Shown piece by piece: positions 9,820 to 17,249 of a stretch of DNA of 64,000 nt (its first letter is position 1; each line of letters opens with the position of its first letter). The position numbers were made by a program, and so were the translations under genes. The stretch is from Roseateles_B sp041905785 (GTDB lineage: Bacteria; Pseudomonadota; Gammaproteobacteria; Burkholderiales; Burkholderiaceae_C). Under the pieces are notes generated by a model. That model searched no databases. It saw only the letters and a program-made list of their open reading frames with translations, and was not told where the DNA came from. The stretch covers positions 46,886-110,885 of the forward strand of contig JAYRKJ010000021.1 of the NCBI GenBank assembly GCA_041905785.1, in the 5' to 3' direction.

Positions 9820-10695
9820 GTGAATACCATCAACGCCCTCAGCAACGCCGACCTCCACTGCCACTCCAAGGTCTCCGACGGCACCCTGGAGCCCGAGGCG
9901 CTGGCCGCGCGTGCCCACGCCAACGGCGTCGAATTGTGGGCCTTGACCGACCACGACGAGGTCGGCGGCCAGGCCCGCGCCATGGCCGCTGCCGGGCAGT
10001 TGGGCCTGCACTACCTGACGGGCTGCGAGATCTCCGTGACCTTTGCGGGCCGTGTGGTGCATATCGTCGGCCTGGGCTTCGACCACGACAACGAGGCCCT
10101 GGTGCAAGGCCTGCGCCAGACCCGCGGCGGTCGAGGCGAACGCGCCCGCGAGATGGCCCAGAGCCTGGCGCAGGTGGGCATCCAGGGCGCCTATGAAGGC
10201 GCGCTGAAGTACGTGGGCAACCCGGAACTGATCTCGCGCACCCACTTCGCCCGCTTCCTCGTCGATGCCGGCCATTGCCAGGACGTGCCCGAGGTCTTCC
10301 GCCGTTTCCTCACCGAAGGCAAGCCGGGCTTCGTGCCGCACAAGTGGGCGCGGCTGAGCGACGCCGTGCGCTGGATCACCGAGGCCAAGGGCGAGGCCGT
10401 GATCGCCCACCCGGGCCGCTACGACTTCACGCCCACCGAGGAATACGCGCTGATCACCGAGTTCATGGCCCACGGCGGCCGCGGCATCGAGGTGGTGACG
10501 GGCAGCCACACGGCCGCCGAGGCGGCCAAGTACACCGAGACCGCGCTGGAGTTCGGCCTGCTGGCCTCGCGCGGTTCGGACTTCCACAGCCCAGACGAGA
10601 GCCACACCGACCTCGGCAAGCTCGCCGCCCTCTCGGGCCGCCTGACCCCAGTCTGGTCAGCGCTGCAGGCGCGCATCGTCCCCCCCGTGCACTGA
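9820..10695 (+). CDS. PHP-domain phosphoesterase (RNase AM / 3',5'-nucleoside bisphosphate phosphatase type)
   Basis: 291 residues from a GTG at 9820. PHP metal-binding motifs are intact: DLHCHSKVSDG at residues 11-21, LTDHDEVGG, TGCEIS, HIVGLGFD, VIAHPGRY and the terminal SRGSDFHSP. This arrangement matches YciV/Rnm (RNase AM), which trims rRNA 5' ends and hydrolyses 3',5'-bisphosphonucleotides. In E. coli the gene neighbours yciO; here a YciO-type gene follows at 12349, but a BlaI/M56 pair lies between the two. The GTG start gives an N-terminus just before the first conserved motif; no better start is visible. Confidence 0.87.
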   Translation: MNTINALSNADLHCHSKVSDGTLEPEALAARAHANGVELWALTDHDEVGGQARAMAAAGQLGLHYLTGCEISVTFAGRVVHIVGLGFDHDNEALVQGLRQTRGGRGERAREMAQSLAQVGIQGAYEGALKYVGNPELISRTHFARFLVDAGHCQDVPEVFRRFLTEGKPGFVPHKWARLSDAVRWITEAKGEAVIAHPGRYDFTPTEEYALITEFMAHGGRGIEVVTGSHTAAEAAKYTETALEFGLLASRGSDFHSPDESHTDLGKLAALSGRLTPVWSALQARIVPPVH

Positions 10696-10731
10696 GCCCC
10701 GCCTTTCCGGGTTTTCCTGGGATGGTAAAGC

Positions 10732-10772
10732 GACAACAGGCGTTAACAATCAATTCGTCAACAACTGTTGTC
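10732..10772 (+). promoter_or_regulatory. Tandem candidate BlaI operators upstream of first blaI
   Basis: Two 16-bp dyads lie between the PHP gene and the BlaI start. Site A at 10732-10747 reads GACAAC-aggc-GTTAAC; site B at 10757-10772 reads GTCAAC-aact-GTTGTC. Their centres are 25 bp apart and site B ends 5 bases before the ATG. A possible -10 box AACAAT lies at 10745-10750. The second blaI locus has exactly the same geometry with different half-sites. BlaI/MecI operators of Gram-positive bacteria share the short-half-site, four-base-spacer plan. No Shine-Dalgarno sequence is visible. Confidence 0.65.
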
Positions 10773-10777
10773 GAACT

Positions 10778-11149
10778 ATGAGCAGCATTTCCGACGCCGA
10801 ATCGCAGATCATGCAGGCCCTCTGGGGCCGCCACCCGCTCAGTGCCGAAGACATCCTCGCCGCCCTGCCCGCCGACGATGGCTGGCAGCTGGGCACCGTC
10901 AAAACCCTGCTGAACCGCCTGCTCAACAAGGGCGCGGTGAAGGCCGAGCGCGACGGCCGTCGCTACCTCTACGAACCGCTGATCGAGCGCGCCCAGTGGG
11001 AGGGCAAGGAGTCGCTGAGCCTGCTGGACCGTGTCTTCGGCGGGCGGCTCTCGCCGCTGGTGGCGCACTTCTCAGCCCAGCGCAAGCTCAGCTCGGAAGA
11101 CGCCGAGGCGCTGCGCCAGTTGCTCAAGGAGCATGACGATGAACGCTGA
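10778..11149 (+). CDS. BlaI/MecI/CopY-family transcriptional repressor
   Basis: 123-residue winged-helix repressor. The N-terminal segment ISDAESQIMQALW and the recognition region GTVKTLLNRLLNKGAVKAERDGRRYLYEP are diagnostic of the penicillinase-repressor family; the C-terminal helices from about residue 80 form the dimerisation part. In known systems the BlaR1/MecR1 sensor triggers repressor cleavage. The next gene is a BlaR1-like M56 peptidase that overlaps this stop, so the pair is a repressor/antirepressor unit. The operators just upstream suggest autoregulation. It is very similar to the repressor at 15350, which indicates duplication. No beta-lactamase gene is nearby, so the regulated target is unknown. 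Confidence 0.92.
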   Translation: MSSISDAESQIMQALWGRHPLSAEDILAALPADDGWQLGTVKTLLNRLLNKGAVKAERDGRRYLYEPLIERAQWEGKESLSLLDRVFGGRLSPLVAHFSAQRKLSSEDAEALRQLLKEHDDER

Positions 11150-12290
11150 ACAGGCGCTGGGGCTCCTCTGGCAGGCGCACCTGGGGCTGAGCGCGGGGCT
11201 CGTCGCCGTGGCGCTGCTGCGGCGCCCCCTTCGCCGCCTTGCCGGCGCGCAGGAAGCGTATGCCCTTTGGCTGCTGCCCCTGCTATGCACGGCCTGCGCT
11301 GCCCTGCCCGGGATGGGTCTGCCGCGGCTGGTGCTGGACCCTGTGATCTGGCAGGCCGCGCTGGCCCCGCTTCAGCGCGCCGCCCGGCCCCAGCCGGGCT
11401 GGCCAATGCTGTGGCCACTGCTGTGGCTGGCGGGCGCGGCACTGATGCTGAGCTGGCAGTGGATGAGGCACCGGAGCTTCGTGCGCGACCTGCCCCGGGA
11501 TCCGCACGATCGCCTGCGCACGCCGCGCGGCAGCTCGCCGGGCTTGCTGGGCGTCTGGCGGCCGCGCCTGTTGCTGCCCATGGACTTCGAAGAGCGCTTC
11601 AACGCCCGGGAGCGGCAGTGGATCCTGGCCCATGAGGCCCTGCATGCGCGCCGCCACGACAACGCCGCACGCCTGCTGGCTGCCCTGTTGCAGGCCCTGG
11701 CCTGGTTCAACCCCTTGCTGTGGTGGGCCCTGCCTGCCCTGCGGCATGACCAGGAGCTGGCCTGCGACGCAGCCTTGCTGCGCGAACAGCCCGGCCAGTG
11801 GCGGGGCTACGCGCAGGCCCTGCTGAAGGCGGACCCTCAGTTTGCAGTACCGATCGCTGCCTCGGCCTGGCAGCCCACCCATCCCTTGAAGGAGAGGATC
11901 GATATGCTGAAGTTCTGTTCGCACCTGCCCAACTGGCGTCGCCAACTGGGGCGCCTGAGCCTGTGTGCCGTCGCCTTGCTGGCAGGTGGCGCCGTCCAGG
12001 CCTTGAAAGCGGACGCCCCTTCGGTGCCCGCACCGCAGAACAAGCCGCTGACCGCCGGCGCCATGTGCCACGTCATGCCCAGGCCCAATGTCCCCGTTGC
12101 GGACCTCACGGGCCGATTTGAGCTGAGGGCCATTTTCGAGGTCAGCCCCAAAGGCGAACCCTTCAACATCCGGGTCGCCGGCGACCCTGTTTTCCAGGCG
12201 GCCGTGAGTGAGTCCATCAGCCGCTACCGCTGCAAGCCCACCCAGCGTGGCATGGAAGTGGCACAGGACTTCATCTTCCGCCTTGACTGA
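11139..12290 (+). CDS. BlaR1-like M56 metallopeptidase with C-terminal TonB-like domain
   Basis: 383-residue inner-membrane protein. Several N-terminal hydrophobic helices come before the cytoplasmic zinc protease motif HEALH (His165, Glu166, His169) and the downstream QELACDA segment that supplies the third zinc ligand (Glu206). After a further membrane segment near residues 265-285 the periplasmic tail resembles a TonB C-terminal fold (ELRAIFEVSPKGEPFNIRV...RYRCKPTQRG). The penicillin-binding sensor of true BlaR1 is absent. I chose the ATG at 11139 because AAGGAG at 11126-11131 lies 7 bases upstream; the ATG at 11133 is too close. It overlaps the BlaI stop by 11 bases. Its substrate is presumably the adjacent repressor, but this is inferred. 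Confidence 0.85.
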   Translation: MNAEQALGLLWQAHLGLSAGLVAVALLRRPLRRLAGAQEAYALWLLPLLCTACAALPGMGLPRLVLDPVIWQAALAPLQRAARPQPGWPMLWPLLWLAGAALMLSWQWMRHRSFVRDLPRDPHDRLRTPRGSSPGLLGVWRPRLLLPMDFEERFNARERQWILAHEALHARRHDNAARLLAALLQALAWFNPLLWWALPALRHDQELACDAALLREQPGQWRGYAQALLKADPQFAVPIAASAWQPTHPLKERIDMLKFCSHLPNWRRQLGRLSLCAVALLAGGAVQALKADAPSVPAPQNKPLTAGAMCHVMPRPNVPVADLTGRFELRAIFEVSPKGEPFNIRVAGDPVFQAAVSESISRYRCKPTQRGMEVAQDFIFRLD

Positions 12291-12348
12291 CGCCACGCGC
12301 AGCGTCCACACCACACCCTGCGGGCCATGGGCGGCACACAATGCGCCC

Positions 12349-12981
12349 ATGGCCCAACTCTTTGAAGTCCACCCCGACAACCCGCAGCCGCGCTTCCTGC
12401 GCCAGGCGGTCCAGATCCTGCATGCCGGCGGGGTGGTCGCCATCCCCACCGACTCCAGCTATGCGCTGGTCTGCCACCTGGACGACAAGGCCGCGGCGGA
12501 TGCGCTGCGCCGCGTGCGTGGCGTCGACGAGAAGCACCACCTGACGCTGCTGTGCCGCGACCTCAGCGAGCTGGCCACCTACGCGCGGGTCGACAACAAG
12601 CAATACCGGCTGCTGAAGAACGCCACGCCCGGCCCCTTCACCTTCATCCTGGAGGCGACCAAGGAGGTGCCGCGGCGGGTGTCGCATCCCTCGCGGCGCA
12701 CCATCGGCCTGCGGGTGCCGGACCACCGCGTCACGCTGGACCTGCTGGAGCTGCTGGGCCAGCCCCTGCTGGCCACCACGCTGATTCCCCCCGGGGAGAG
12801 CCAGCCGCTCAACGACGCCCAGGAGATCAGCGAGCGCTATGACCGCCAGTTGCAGGCCATCATTGACGCGGGCGCCTGCCCCATGCAGCCCACCACCGTG
12901 ATCGATCTCAGCGCTGACACGCCGCTGCTGATCCGGCAGGGGCGGGGTAACCCGCAGAGCCTCGGACTTCAGCTGGAATGA
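12349..12981 (+). CDS. yciO: YciO-type Sua5/YrdC-family protein (L-threonylcarbamoyladenylate synthase family)
   Basis: 210-residue cytoplasmic protein of the TsaC/Sua5 fold. The family makes threonylcarbamoyl-AMP for tRNA t6A modification, but YciO members are a side branch with little or no such activity in vivo. Diagnostic motifs are AIPTDSSYAL near residue 30, KHHLTLLCRDLSEL (YciO proteins have H where TsaC has P), NATPGPFTFILEAT and RRTIGLRVPDH. The C-terminal LIRQGRG ends the domain. The start ATG at 12349 is the only one that fits. In E. coli yciO sits next to the rnm gene; here the partner PHP gene is at 9820, separated by the BlaI/M56 module. Confidence 0.87.
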   Translation: MAQLFEVHPDNPQPRFLRQAVQILHAGGVVAIPTDSSYALVCHLDDKAAADALRRVRGVDEKHHLTLLCRDLSELATYARVDNKQYRLLKNATPGPFTFILEATKEVPRRVSHPSRRTIGLRVPDHRVTLDLLELLGQPLLATTLIPPGESQPLNDAQEISERYDRQLQAIIDAGACPMQPTTVIDLSADTPLLIRQGRGNPQSLGLQLE

Positions 12982-13017
12982 CGCGCTGCCACGGCGCAGA
13001 TTTGCCCCAGGATCGCG

Positions 13018-13043
13018 AAATGCGCATCAATTTGCGCGCATTT
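13018..13043. promoter_or_regulatory. Inverted repeat upstream of chemoreceptor gene
   Basis: AAATGCGC at 13018-13025 is mirrored by GCGCATTT at 13036-13043, with a 10-base spacer. The surrounding sequence repeats the TTTGCGC word several times. It lies in the 211-base gap between the YciO gene and the chemoreceptor at 13193. It could be an operator or a hairpin; nothing else supports a role. Confidence 0.3.
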
Positions 13044-13192
13044 GCGCCATACCAATGCGCGGATGCTGCCGACACAATCCGACACAGGCACGGCAGGGTG
13101 CGGCCAGGGGTCCGCCGGCATCGCGTGCCCGCCTCGGAGGGCGCCCGCCCGTCCCGGGGCTTCAATCGCGAGGACAAGAGCGAGGATAAAAA

Positions 13193-14743
13193 ATGAGTTT
13201 TCTCACAAGCCTGCGCATCAGCCAGCGCCTCTCCTTGAGCTACGGCCTGCTGATCGTGCTGCTGGTGGTCATCGGCGCCTATGGCGCAAACAGCGCCAAC
13301 CGTCTCTCCAAGGACCTGGACCGTACGGCCAACCAAAGCCTGGTCAAGATCGCAGCGGCCAATGCGCTGGAGGGCAACGTCAACGTCATCGCCCGCGCAT
13401 CGCGCGACCTGCTGCTGCTGGATGAGGCCCGTCAGATCAAGAAGCAGAAGGCCGCCATCGACGGCGCGCTGCAGGAGATCGACAAGCAGCTGGGCGCACT
13501 GCAGCAGCAGATCGACACGCCCAAGGAAACCGAGGTGCTCAACAGCGTCAAGGAACGGCAGGGCAGGTTCTTCGCCTCGGTCGCCAAGTTCCTCAAGATT
13601 CAGGCCGACGGCAGCCCCGACGAAGCCCGCGAAAGCCTGATCACCGACGTGCGACCGGCGCAGCAGGCCTACCAGGACGGTCTGAAGTCCCTGGTCGACC
13701 TGCAGTTCGAGGCTGCCCATGACCTGGCGAGCTCGGGCGGCGAACTGGCCCGCAATTCGGTGATCATCACCGTGGTGCTGGTGATCACCGCCGTGGTGCT
13801 GGGCGCCGGCGGCGGCCTGCTGATCACGCGCAGCATCATCGTGCCGGTGCACGAAGCGCGCAGCGCCGCCGAAGCCATCAGCCAGGGCGACCTGACCCAC
13901 GACATCCGCACGATGGGCCGCGACGAGCTGGGCCAGATGCTGGACGCCATGCAGGAAATGCAGCACGCGCTGCGCGGGGTGGTCAGCAGTGTCAGCACCG
14001 CCGCCCACGAGGTGGCGCAGAACTCCGGCGACATCGCCGGCGGCAACAACAATCTTTCGGAGCGGACCGCCCGCTCCGCCTCCAGCCTGCAAACCACGGC
14101 CGCCTCGGTCGAGCAGATCGCCGCCAATCTCAGCGGTGCCAGCGAGCTGACCCGCAAGGCCGCCAACATCGCCGGCAAGGCACGGCAGTCGGCCTCGGCC
14201 GGCGGCAACGCCGTGGCGCAGGTGGTCGAGACCATGCAGGAGATCAGCGCCAGCTCCAAGAAGATCGGCGACATCATCGGCGTCATCGACGGCATTGCCT
14301 TCCAGACCAACATCCTGGCCCTGAACGCGGCGGTGGAAGCCGCCCGCGCCGGCGAGCACGGCAAGGGCTTCGCCGTGGTGGCCTCCGAGGTGCGCGCGCT
14401 GGCCTCCCGAGCCGCCGCTGCGGCCAAGGAAATCAAGGTGCTGATCCAGGAATCCAGCGTGCGCGTCGAGCAGGGCACGGGTCACGTCAACAACGCCGGC
14501 GCCACCATTCGCAGCGTGGTCGACGAAGTCAACAACATGGGCCAGCTGATCGAGGAGATCTCTCACTCGGCCCAGGAGCAGGCGGCGGGCGTGGGCGTGG
14601 TCAACCAGGCCATGAACGAGCTGGACCGCAGCACCCAGCAAAACGCCAGCCTGGTCAGCGAACTGACCCGCTCCACCGCGGCCCTGACCGACAGCTCCTC
14701 GCGCCTGCTGCAGGCCGTGGACTTCTTCCGTACCGGCAAATGA
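13193..14743 (+). CDS. Methyl-accepting chemotaxis protein with 4-helix-bundle sensor
   Basis: 516-residue chemoreceptor. TM1 is at about residues 14-32 (YGLLIVLLVVIGAYG) and TM2 at about 188-212, with a helical periplasmic domain between them that contains long Gln/Lys-rich helices. A HAMP linker follows, then a signalling domain with the conserved tip GVIDGIAFQTNILALNAAVEAARAGEHGKGFAVVASEVR (in part). It shares the overall plan of the receptor at 8178, but its ligand domain differs, so it senses a different cue. The A-rich leader GAGGATAAAA precedes the start. Its stop overlaps a possible start of the TonB-domain gene that follows (ATGA), suggesting cotranscription. Confidence 0.93.
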   Translation: MSFLTSLRISQRLSLSYGLLIVLLVVIGAYGANSANRLSKDLDRTANQSLVKIAAANALEGNVNVIARASRDLLLLDEARQIKKQKAAIDGALQEIDKQLGALQQQIDTPKETEVLNSVKERQGRFFASVAKFLKIQADGSPDEARESLITDVRPAQQAYQDGLKSLVDLQFEAAHDLASSGGELARNSVIITVVLVITAVVLGAGGGLLITRSIIVPVHEARSAAEAISQGDLTHDIRTMGRDELGQMLDAMQEMQHALRGVVSSVSTAAHEVAQNSGDIAGGNNNLSERTARSASSLQTTAASVEQIAANLSGASELTRKAANIAGKARQSASAGGNAVAQVVETMQEISASSKKIGDIIGVIDGIAFQTNILALNAAVEAARAGEHGKGFAVVASEVRALASRAAAAAKEIKVLIQESSVRVEQGTGHVNNAGATIRSVVDEVNNMGQLIEEISHSAQEQAAGVGVVNQAMNELDRSTQQNASLVSELTRSTAALTDSSSRLLQAVDFFRTGK

Positions 14744-15129
14744 CCGAGCAACTCCCTGGGGATACCATGCAGATGAAGCGCACGACAACAAGCTCCCTGA
14801 CCGACAAGAAAAGCGTCTCACGCTGGCTGCTGGCCTTTCTGGGCGCCGCACTGCTGAGCTTCGCCGCTCACGCCAGCCCCAAGGTCATCAAGAAAGTGCC
14901 GCCCGAGTTCCCGCGCGAGGCGACGCAAAAAGGCGTGAACTCGGGCACGGTCAAGGCCAAGCTCCTGATTGATGCCGACGGCAAGGTGACGGGAGTCGAA
15001 ATCCTGGAGGCCGAGCCCAAGCGCATCTTCGACCGTGCCGTGACCAGCGCGCTGATGGAATGGCGTTTTGAAGGCACGGGCGAAAAGCAGACCCACGAAG
15101 TCAAGCTCGTCTTCAAGAATGAGGACTGA
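14740..15129 (+). CDS. Small periplasmic TonB C-terminal-domain protein
   Basis: 129 residues from the ATG at 14740, which overlaps the chemoreceptor stop. An ATG at 14767 (giving 120 residues) has a better ribosome site, GGGGA five bases upstream, and may be the real start. A hydrophobic segment WLLAFLGAALLSFAAHA looks like a signal peptide or membrane anchor. The rest is one TonB C-terminal fold: PEFPREATQKGVNSGTVKAK, then IDADGKVTGVEIL and a final amphipathic strand. It lacks the long Pro-rich spacer of a real TonB, and no exbB/exbD is nearby. It may be a free partner domain rather than an energy transducer. Two hairpins follow it. Confidence 0.75.
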   Translation: MTEQLPGDTMQMKRTTTSSLTDKKSVSRWLLAFLGAALLSFAAHASPKVIKKVPPEFPREATQKGVNSGTVKAKLLIDADGKVTGVEILEAEPKRIFDRAVTSALMEWRFEGTGEKQTHEVKLVFKNED

Positions 15130-15137
15130 GTCCGGAC

Positions 15138-15165
15138 AGAAGACCGTCCCTGCGGACGGTCTTCT
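15138..15165 (+). terminator. Hairpin after the TonB-domain gene
   Basis: A perfect 12-bp stem (15138-15149 with 15154-15165, sequence AGAAGACCGTCC) with a 4-base loop starts eight bases after the stop at 15129. There is no strong T run, but the position suits transcription termination or RNA 3' end protection. Confidence 0.6.
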
Positions 15166-15226
15166 GCCTGACGAAGGGCTTGGCGCATGCAGGCGCCAAG
15201 CCGCCAGAGTCGGCGCCACGCGCCCC

Positions 15227-15254
15227 CGCCCGCCTCCATGGCGGGCGTTTCATT
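15227..15254 (+). terminator. Rho-independent terminator before second blaI
   Basis: Stem CGCCCGCC (15227-15234), loop TCCAT, stem GGCGGGCG (15240-15247), followed by TTTCATTT. It is GC-rich and U-tailed, so it probably insulates the second blaI promoter from the chemoreceptor/TonB transcript. Confidence 0.65.
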
Positions 15255-15303
15255 TCCACCCACCCATCGGGTAAGTCCCTATCCTCGCCCGCTTGCTTAG
15301 TTC

Positions 15304-15344
15304 GATTACAAGCGTAAACAATAGCAACGTTTACAACCGTAATC
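15304..15344 (+). promoter_or_regulatory. Tandem candidate BlaI operators upstream of second blaI
   Basis: Site 1 at 15304-15319 reads GATTAC-aagc-GTAAAC and site 2 at 15329-15344 reads GTTTAC-aacc-GTAATC. Each contains a perfect TTAC-N4-GTAA palindrome, the core of known BlaI operators such as TTACATATGTAA in Bacillus. The two sites also mirror each other, giving one 41-bp composite dyad. Centres are 25 bp apart and the last half-site ends 5 bases before the ATG, exactly as at the first blaI locus. AACAAT at 15317-15322 is a possible -10 box and TTGCTT at 15293-15298 a possible -35. Confidence 0.75.
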
Positions 15345-15349
15345 TAACC

Positions 15350-15715
15350 ATGAACATCAGCGACGCCGAAGCCCAGATCATGGAAGTCCTGTGGGACAGC
15401 GCCCCGCAGAGCACCGAGGACATCGCCCTGGCCCTGCAGGACCGGCAGGACTGGCAGTTGGCCACCATCAAGACCCTGCTCAACCGCCTGCTCAACAAGG
15501 GCGCCATCAGCGCCGAGAAGGACGGGCGGCGCTACCTCTACAGCCCGGTGCTGCAGCGCGAGCACTGGCTCAAGCGCCAGAGCATGGGCCTGCTGGACCG
15601 CCTGTTCGGCGGCAGCCTGGCTCCACTGGTGGCCCAGTTCTCTTCGGAGCGCACGCTCAGCGAGGCCGACCTGAAGGCCCTCAAGCAACTGATCCGGGAG
15701 TATGAAAATGACTGA
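15350..15715 (+). CDS. BlaI/MecI/CopY-family transcriptional repressor (paralogue)
   Basis: 121-residue winged-helix repressor, clearly a paralogue of the one at 10778: both share ISDAE.QIM, the KTLLNRLLNKGA recognition region, DGRRYLY, LLDR.FGG and a C-terminal LSEADLKALKQL-type helix. I chose the ATG at 15350 because it aligns with the paralogue's start and lies 5 bases after the operator pair; an upstream in-frame start at 15293 would place the operators inside the coding region. It is the first gene of a three-gene unit with two M56 peptidases (overlaps of 8 and 4 bases). The differing operator half-sites suggest the two repressors are insulated from each other. Confidence 0.92.
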   Translation: MNISDAEAQIMEVLWDSAPQSTEDIALALQDRQDWQLATIKTLLNRLLNKGAISAEKDGRRYLYSPVLQREHWLKRQSMGLLDRLFGGSLAPLVAQFSSERTLSEADLKALKQLIREYEND

Positions 15716-17249
15716 AGCCGCCTGGATCCATCTGCTGCTGGAGCAAAGCCTCCTGTTCAGCGCTGCCGTGACGCTCCTGGCCCTGCTGCGCCCCTTGCTG
15801 CGACGCCTGCTGGACGCCGGGGCCGTCTACCTGGCCTGGCTGCTGGTGCCCCTGCTGATGCTGAGCCCGTGGATGCCGAGCCTTCTGCAGGGTCAGGTCT
15901 TGCCAGTGCCGGTGCAGTCATTGGCTCAGACCTTCCCGAGCTGGATGAAACCCGCATCGGCAGCGGTCGACACCACCGCACCGCCGACGCCATCTCGGCA
16001 CGGCACGGCAGACGCGACAGCGCTGCCCGGAATCGAGCCCCAGCGCTTGGCCGCCGGACTATGGACGATGGGCGCAGCAGCGCTGCTGGTGCTGCTGACA
16101 TGGCGCCAGCGCCGCTTCAGCCTCCGGCTGAAACGCAGCGGCGCGCAATGGGTCGCCCCGGCGGGCGAAAGTCCTGCCCTGCTCGGCCTGTGGCGATCAA
16201 GCCTCGTGCTGCCCCAGGATTTCGAACAGCGCTTCACGCCTTGGGAACAGGCCCTGATCCTGGACCACGAAGCGGTGCATGCCCGACGCCACGACAACGT
16301 CTGGAACCTGCTGGCGGCTGGCTTGCTGGTGCTGCAATGGTTCAACCCGCTGGCCTGGTGGGCGCTGCGCCGCATGCGCCAGGACCAGGAGCTGGCCTGC
16401 GATGCCGCCGTACTGAATCGACAAACCCTACCTGACTCAGGAGAGGAGCCCCTTGTGAAGACCTATGTCAATGCCTTGCTGAAGTCCCATCCCAAGCGCG
16501 GCCTGCCTGTGCTGAGCACGGGATGGGCGCACCAGCACCCGTTGCTGGAACGCGTGAAAGGCCTGCGCCTGCATCGTCGGCCGGTTTGGCAGCGGCAACT
16601 CGGCCGCGGTGCAGCCCTGAGCCTATGCCTGGGCGTCACCGTGCTGGCAAAGGCCGCGCAACCCTCGTCCGCCGTGGAGGCTGCGCAGGCGACCGAACGC
16701 CTGATGGGCTACCTTGTGCAGCAAGAGCAGGCCCTGGGCAGCAAACCCCTGGCCGTGCTCGTGCAACTGAACAGCCAGCAGGGGCAGTCGGCCTGGCAGC
16801 AAAGGGAGTTTGCGGCCGTGTACAGCTACACCCCCCCGGACAACGCCTACCGCCAGCTCAACATGAGCATTCCCATGGGCAGCTGGTGCCTGCTCGTGCA
16901 TCTGCAGGGCTTCCCGGACGGGACGGTGCGCAGCCAGGGCGAGCTGATGGACAAGGCCTGCACGAAGTCGCTCACCCAGTTGCAGGACATTCGGCTCGGC
17001 CAGCTGCCAACCAACCTGCAGGCCGTGCTCCCCGACGTCCCCGGGCAGGCCCTGCAGGCGCAAGTCAGCGTCAGCCTTGAAAACCCGAGGTCCGAGCGCT
17101 TCATCCGCGCATTTCAGCGCCAGGTCGAGAACATGTCGGCCGAGCAGCGTGCCCAGATGGCCGAGTGGACTGCGCGCAGCAACAAGGAGCTGGAGCAATA
17201 CCAGGCGCTGGACAAGGCCTGGCGCCGGGCCCGCGGGGAACAACCATGA
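15708..17249 (+). CDS. BlaR1-like M56 metallopeptidase with unknown C-terminal domain
   Basis: 513-residue membrane protein. N-terminal helices (about 13-30, 38-60 and 120-137) come before the zinc motif HEAVH (His187, Glu188, His191) and QELACDA (Glu228), followed by the WFNPLAWWALRRMRQDQE signature typical of M56 antirepressors. A further hydrophobic segment near 300-318 leads to a periplasmic domain of about 190 residues that I do not recognise; it ends in a charged helix (NMSAEQRAQMAEWTARSNKE). No penicillin-binding fold is visible (no SxxK plus KTG set). I chose the ATG at 15708 because CGGGAG lies 7 bases upstream; the ATG at 15702 is too close. It overlaps the repressor's stop and the next gene's start. 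Confidence 0.83.
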   Translation: MTEAAWIHLLLEQSLLFSAAVTLLALLRPLLRRLLDAGAVYLAWLLVPLLMLSPWMPSLLQGQVLPVPVQSLAQTFPSWMKPASAAVDTTAPPTPSRHGTADATALPGIEPQRLAAGLWTMGAAALLVLLTWRQRRFSLRLKRSGAQWVAPAGESPALLGLWRSSLVLPQDFEQRFTPWEQALILDHEAVHARRHDNVWNLLAAGLLVLQWFNPLAWWALRRMRQDQELACDAAVLNRQTLPDSGEEPLVKTYVNALLKSHPKRGLPVLSTGWAHQHPLLERVKGLRLHRRPVWQRQLGRGAALSLCLGVTVLAKAAQPSSAVEAAQATERLMGYLVQQEQALGSKPLAVLVQLNSQQGQSAWQQREFAAVYSYTPPDNAYRQLNMSIPMGSWCLLVHLQGFPDGTVRSQGELMDKACTKSLTQLQDIRLGQLPTNLQAVLPDVPGQALQAQVSVSLENPRSERFIRAFQRQVENMSAEQRAQMAEWTARSNKELEQYQALDKAWRRARGEQP

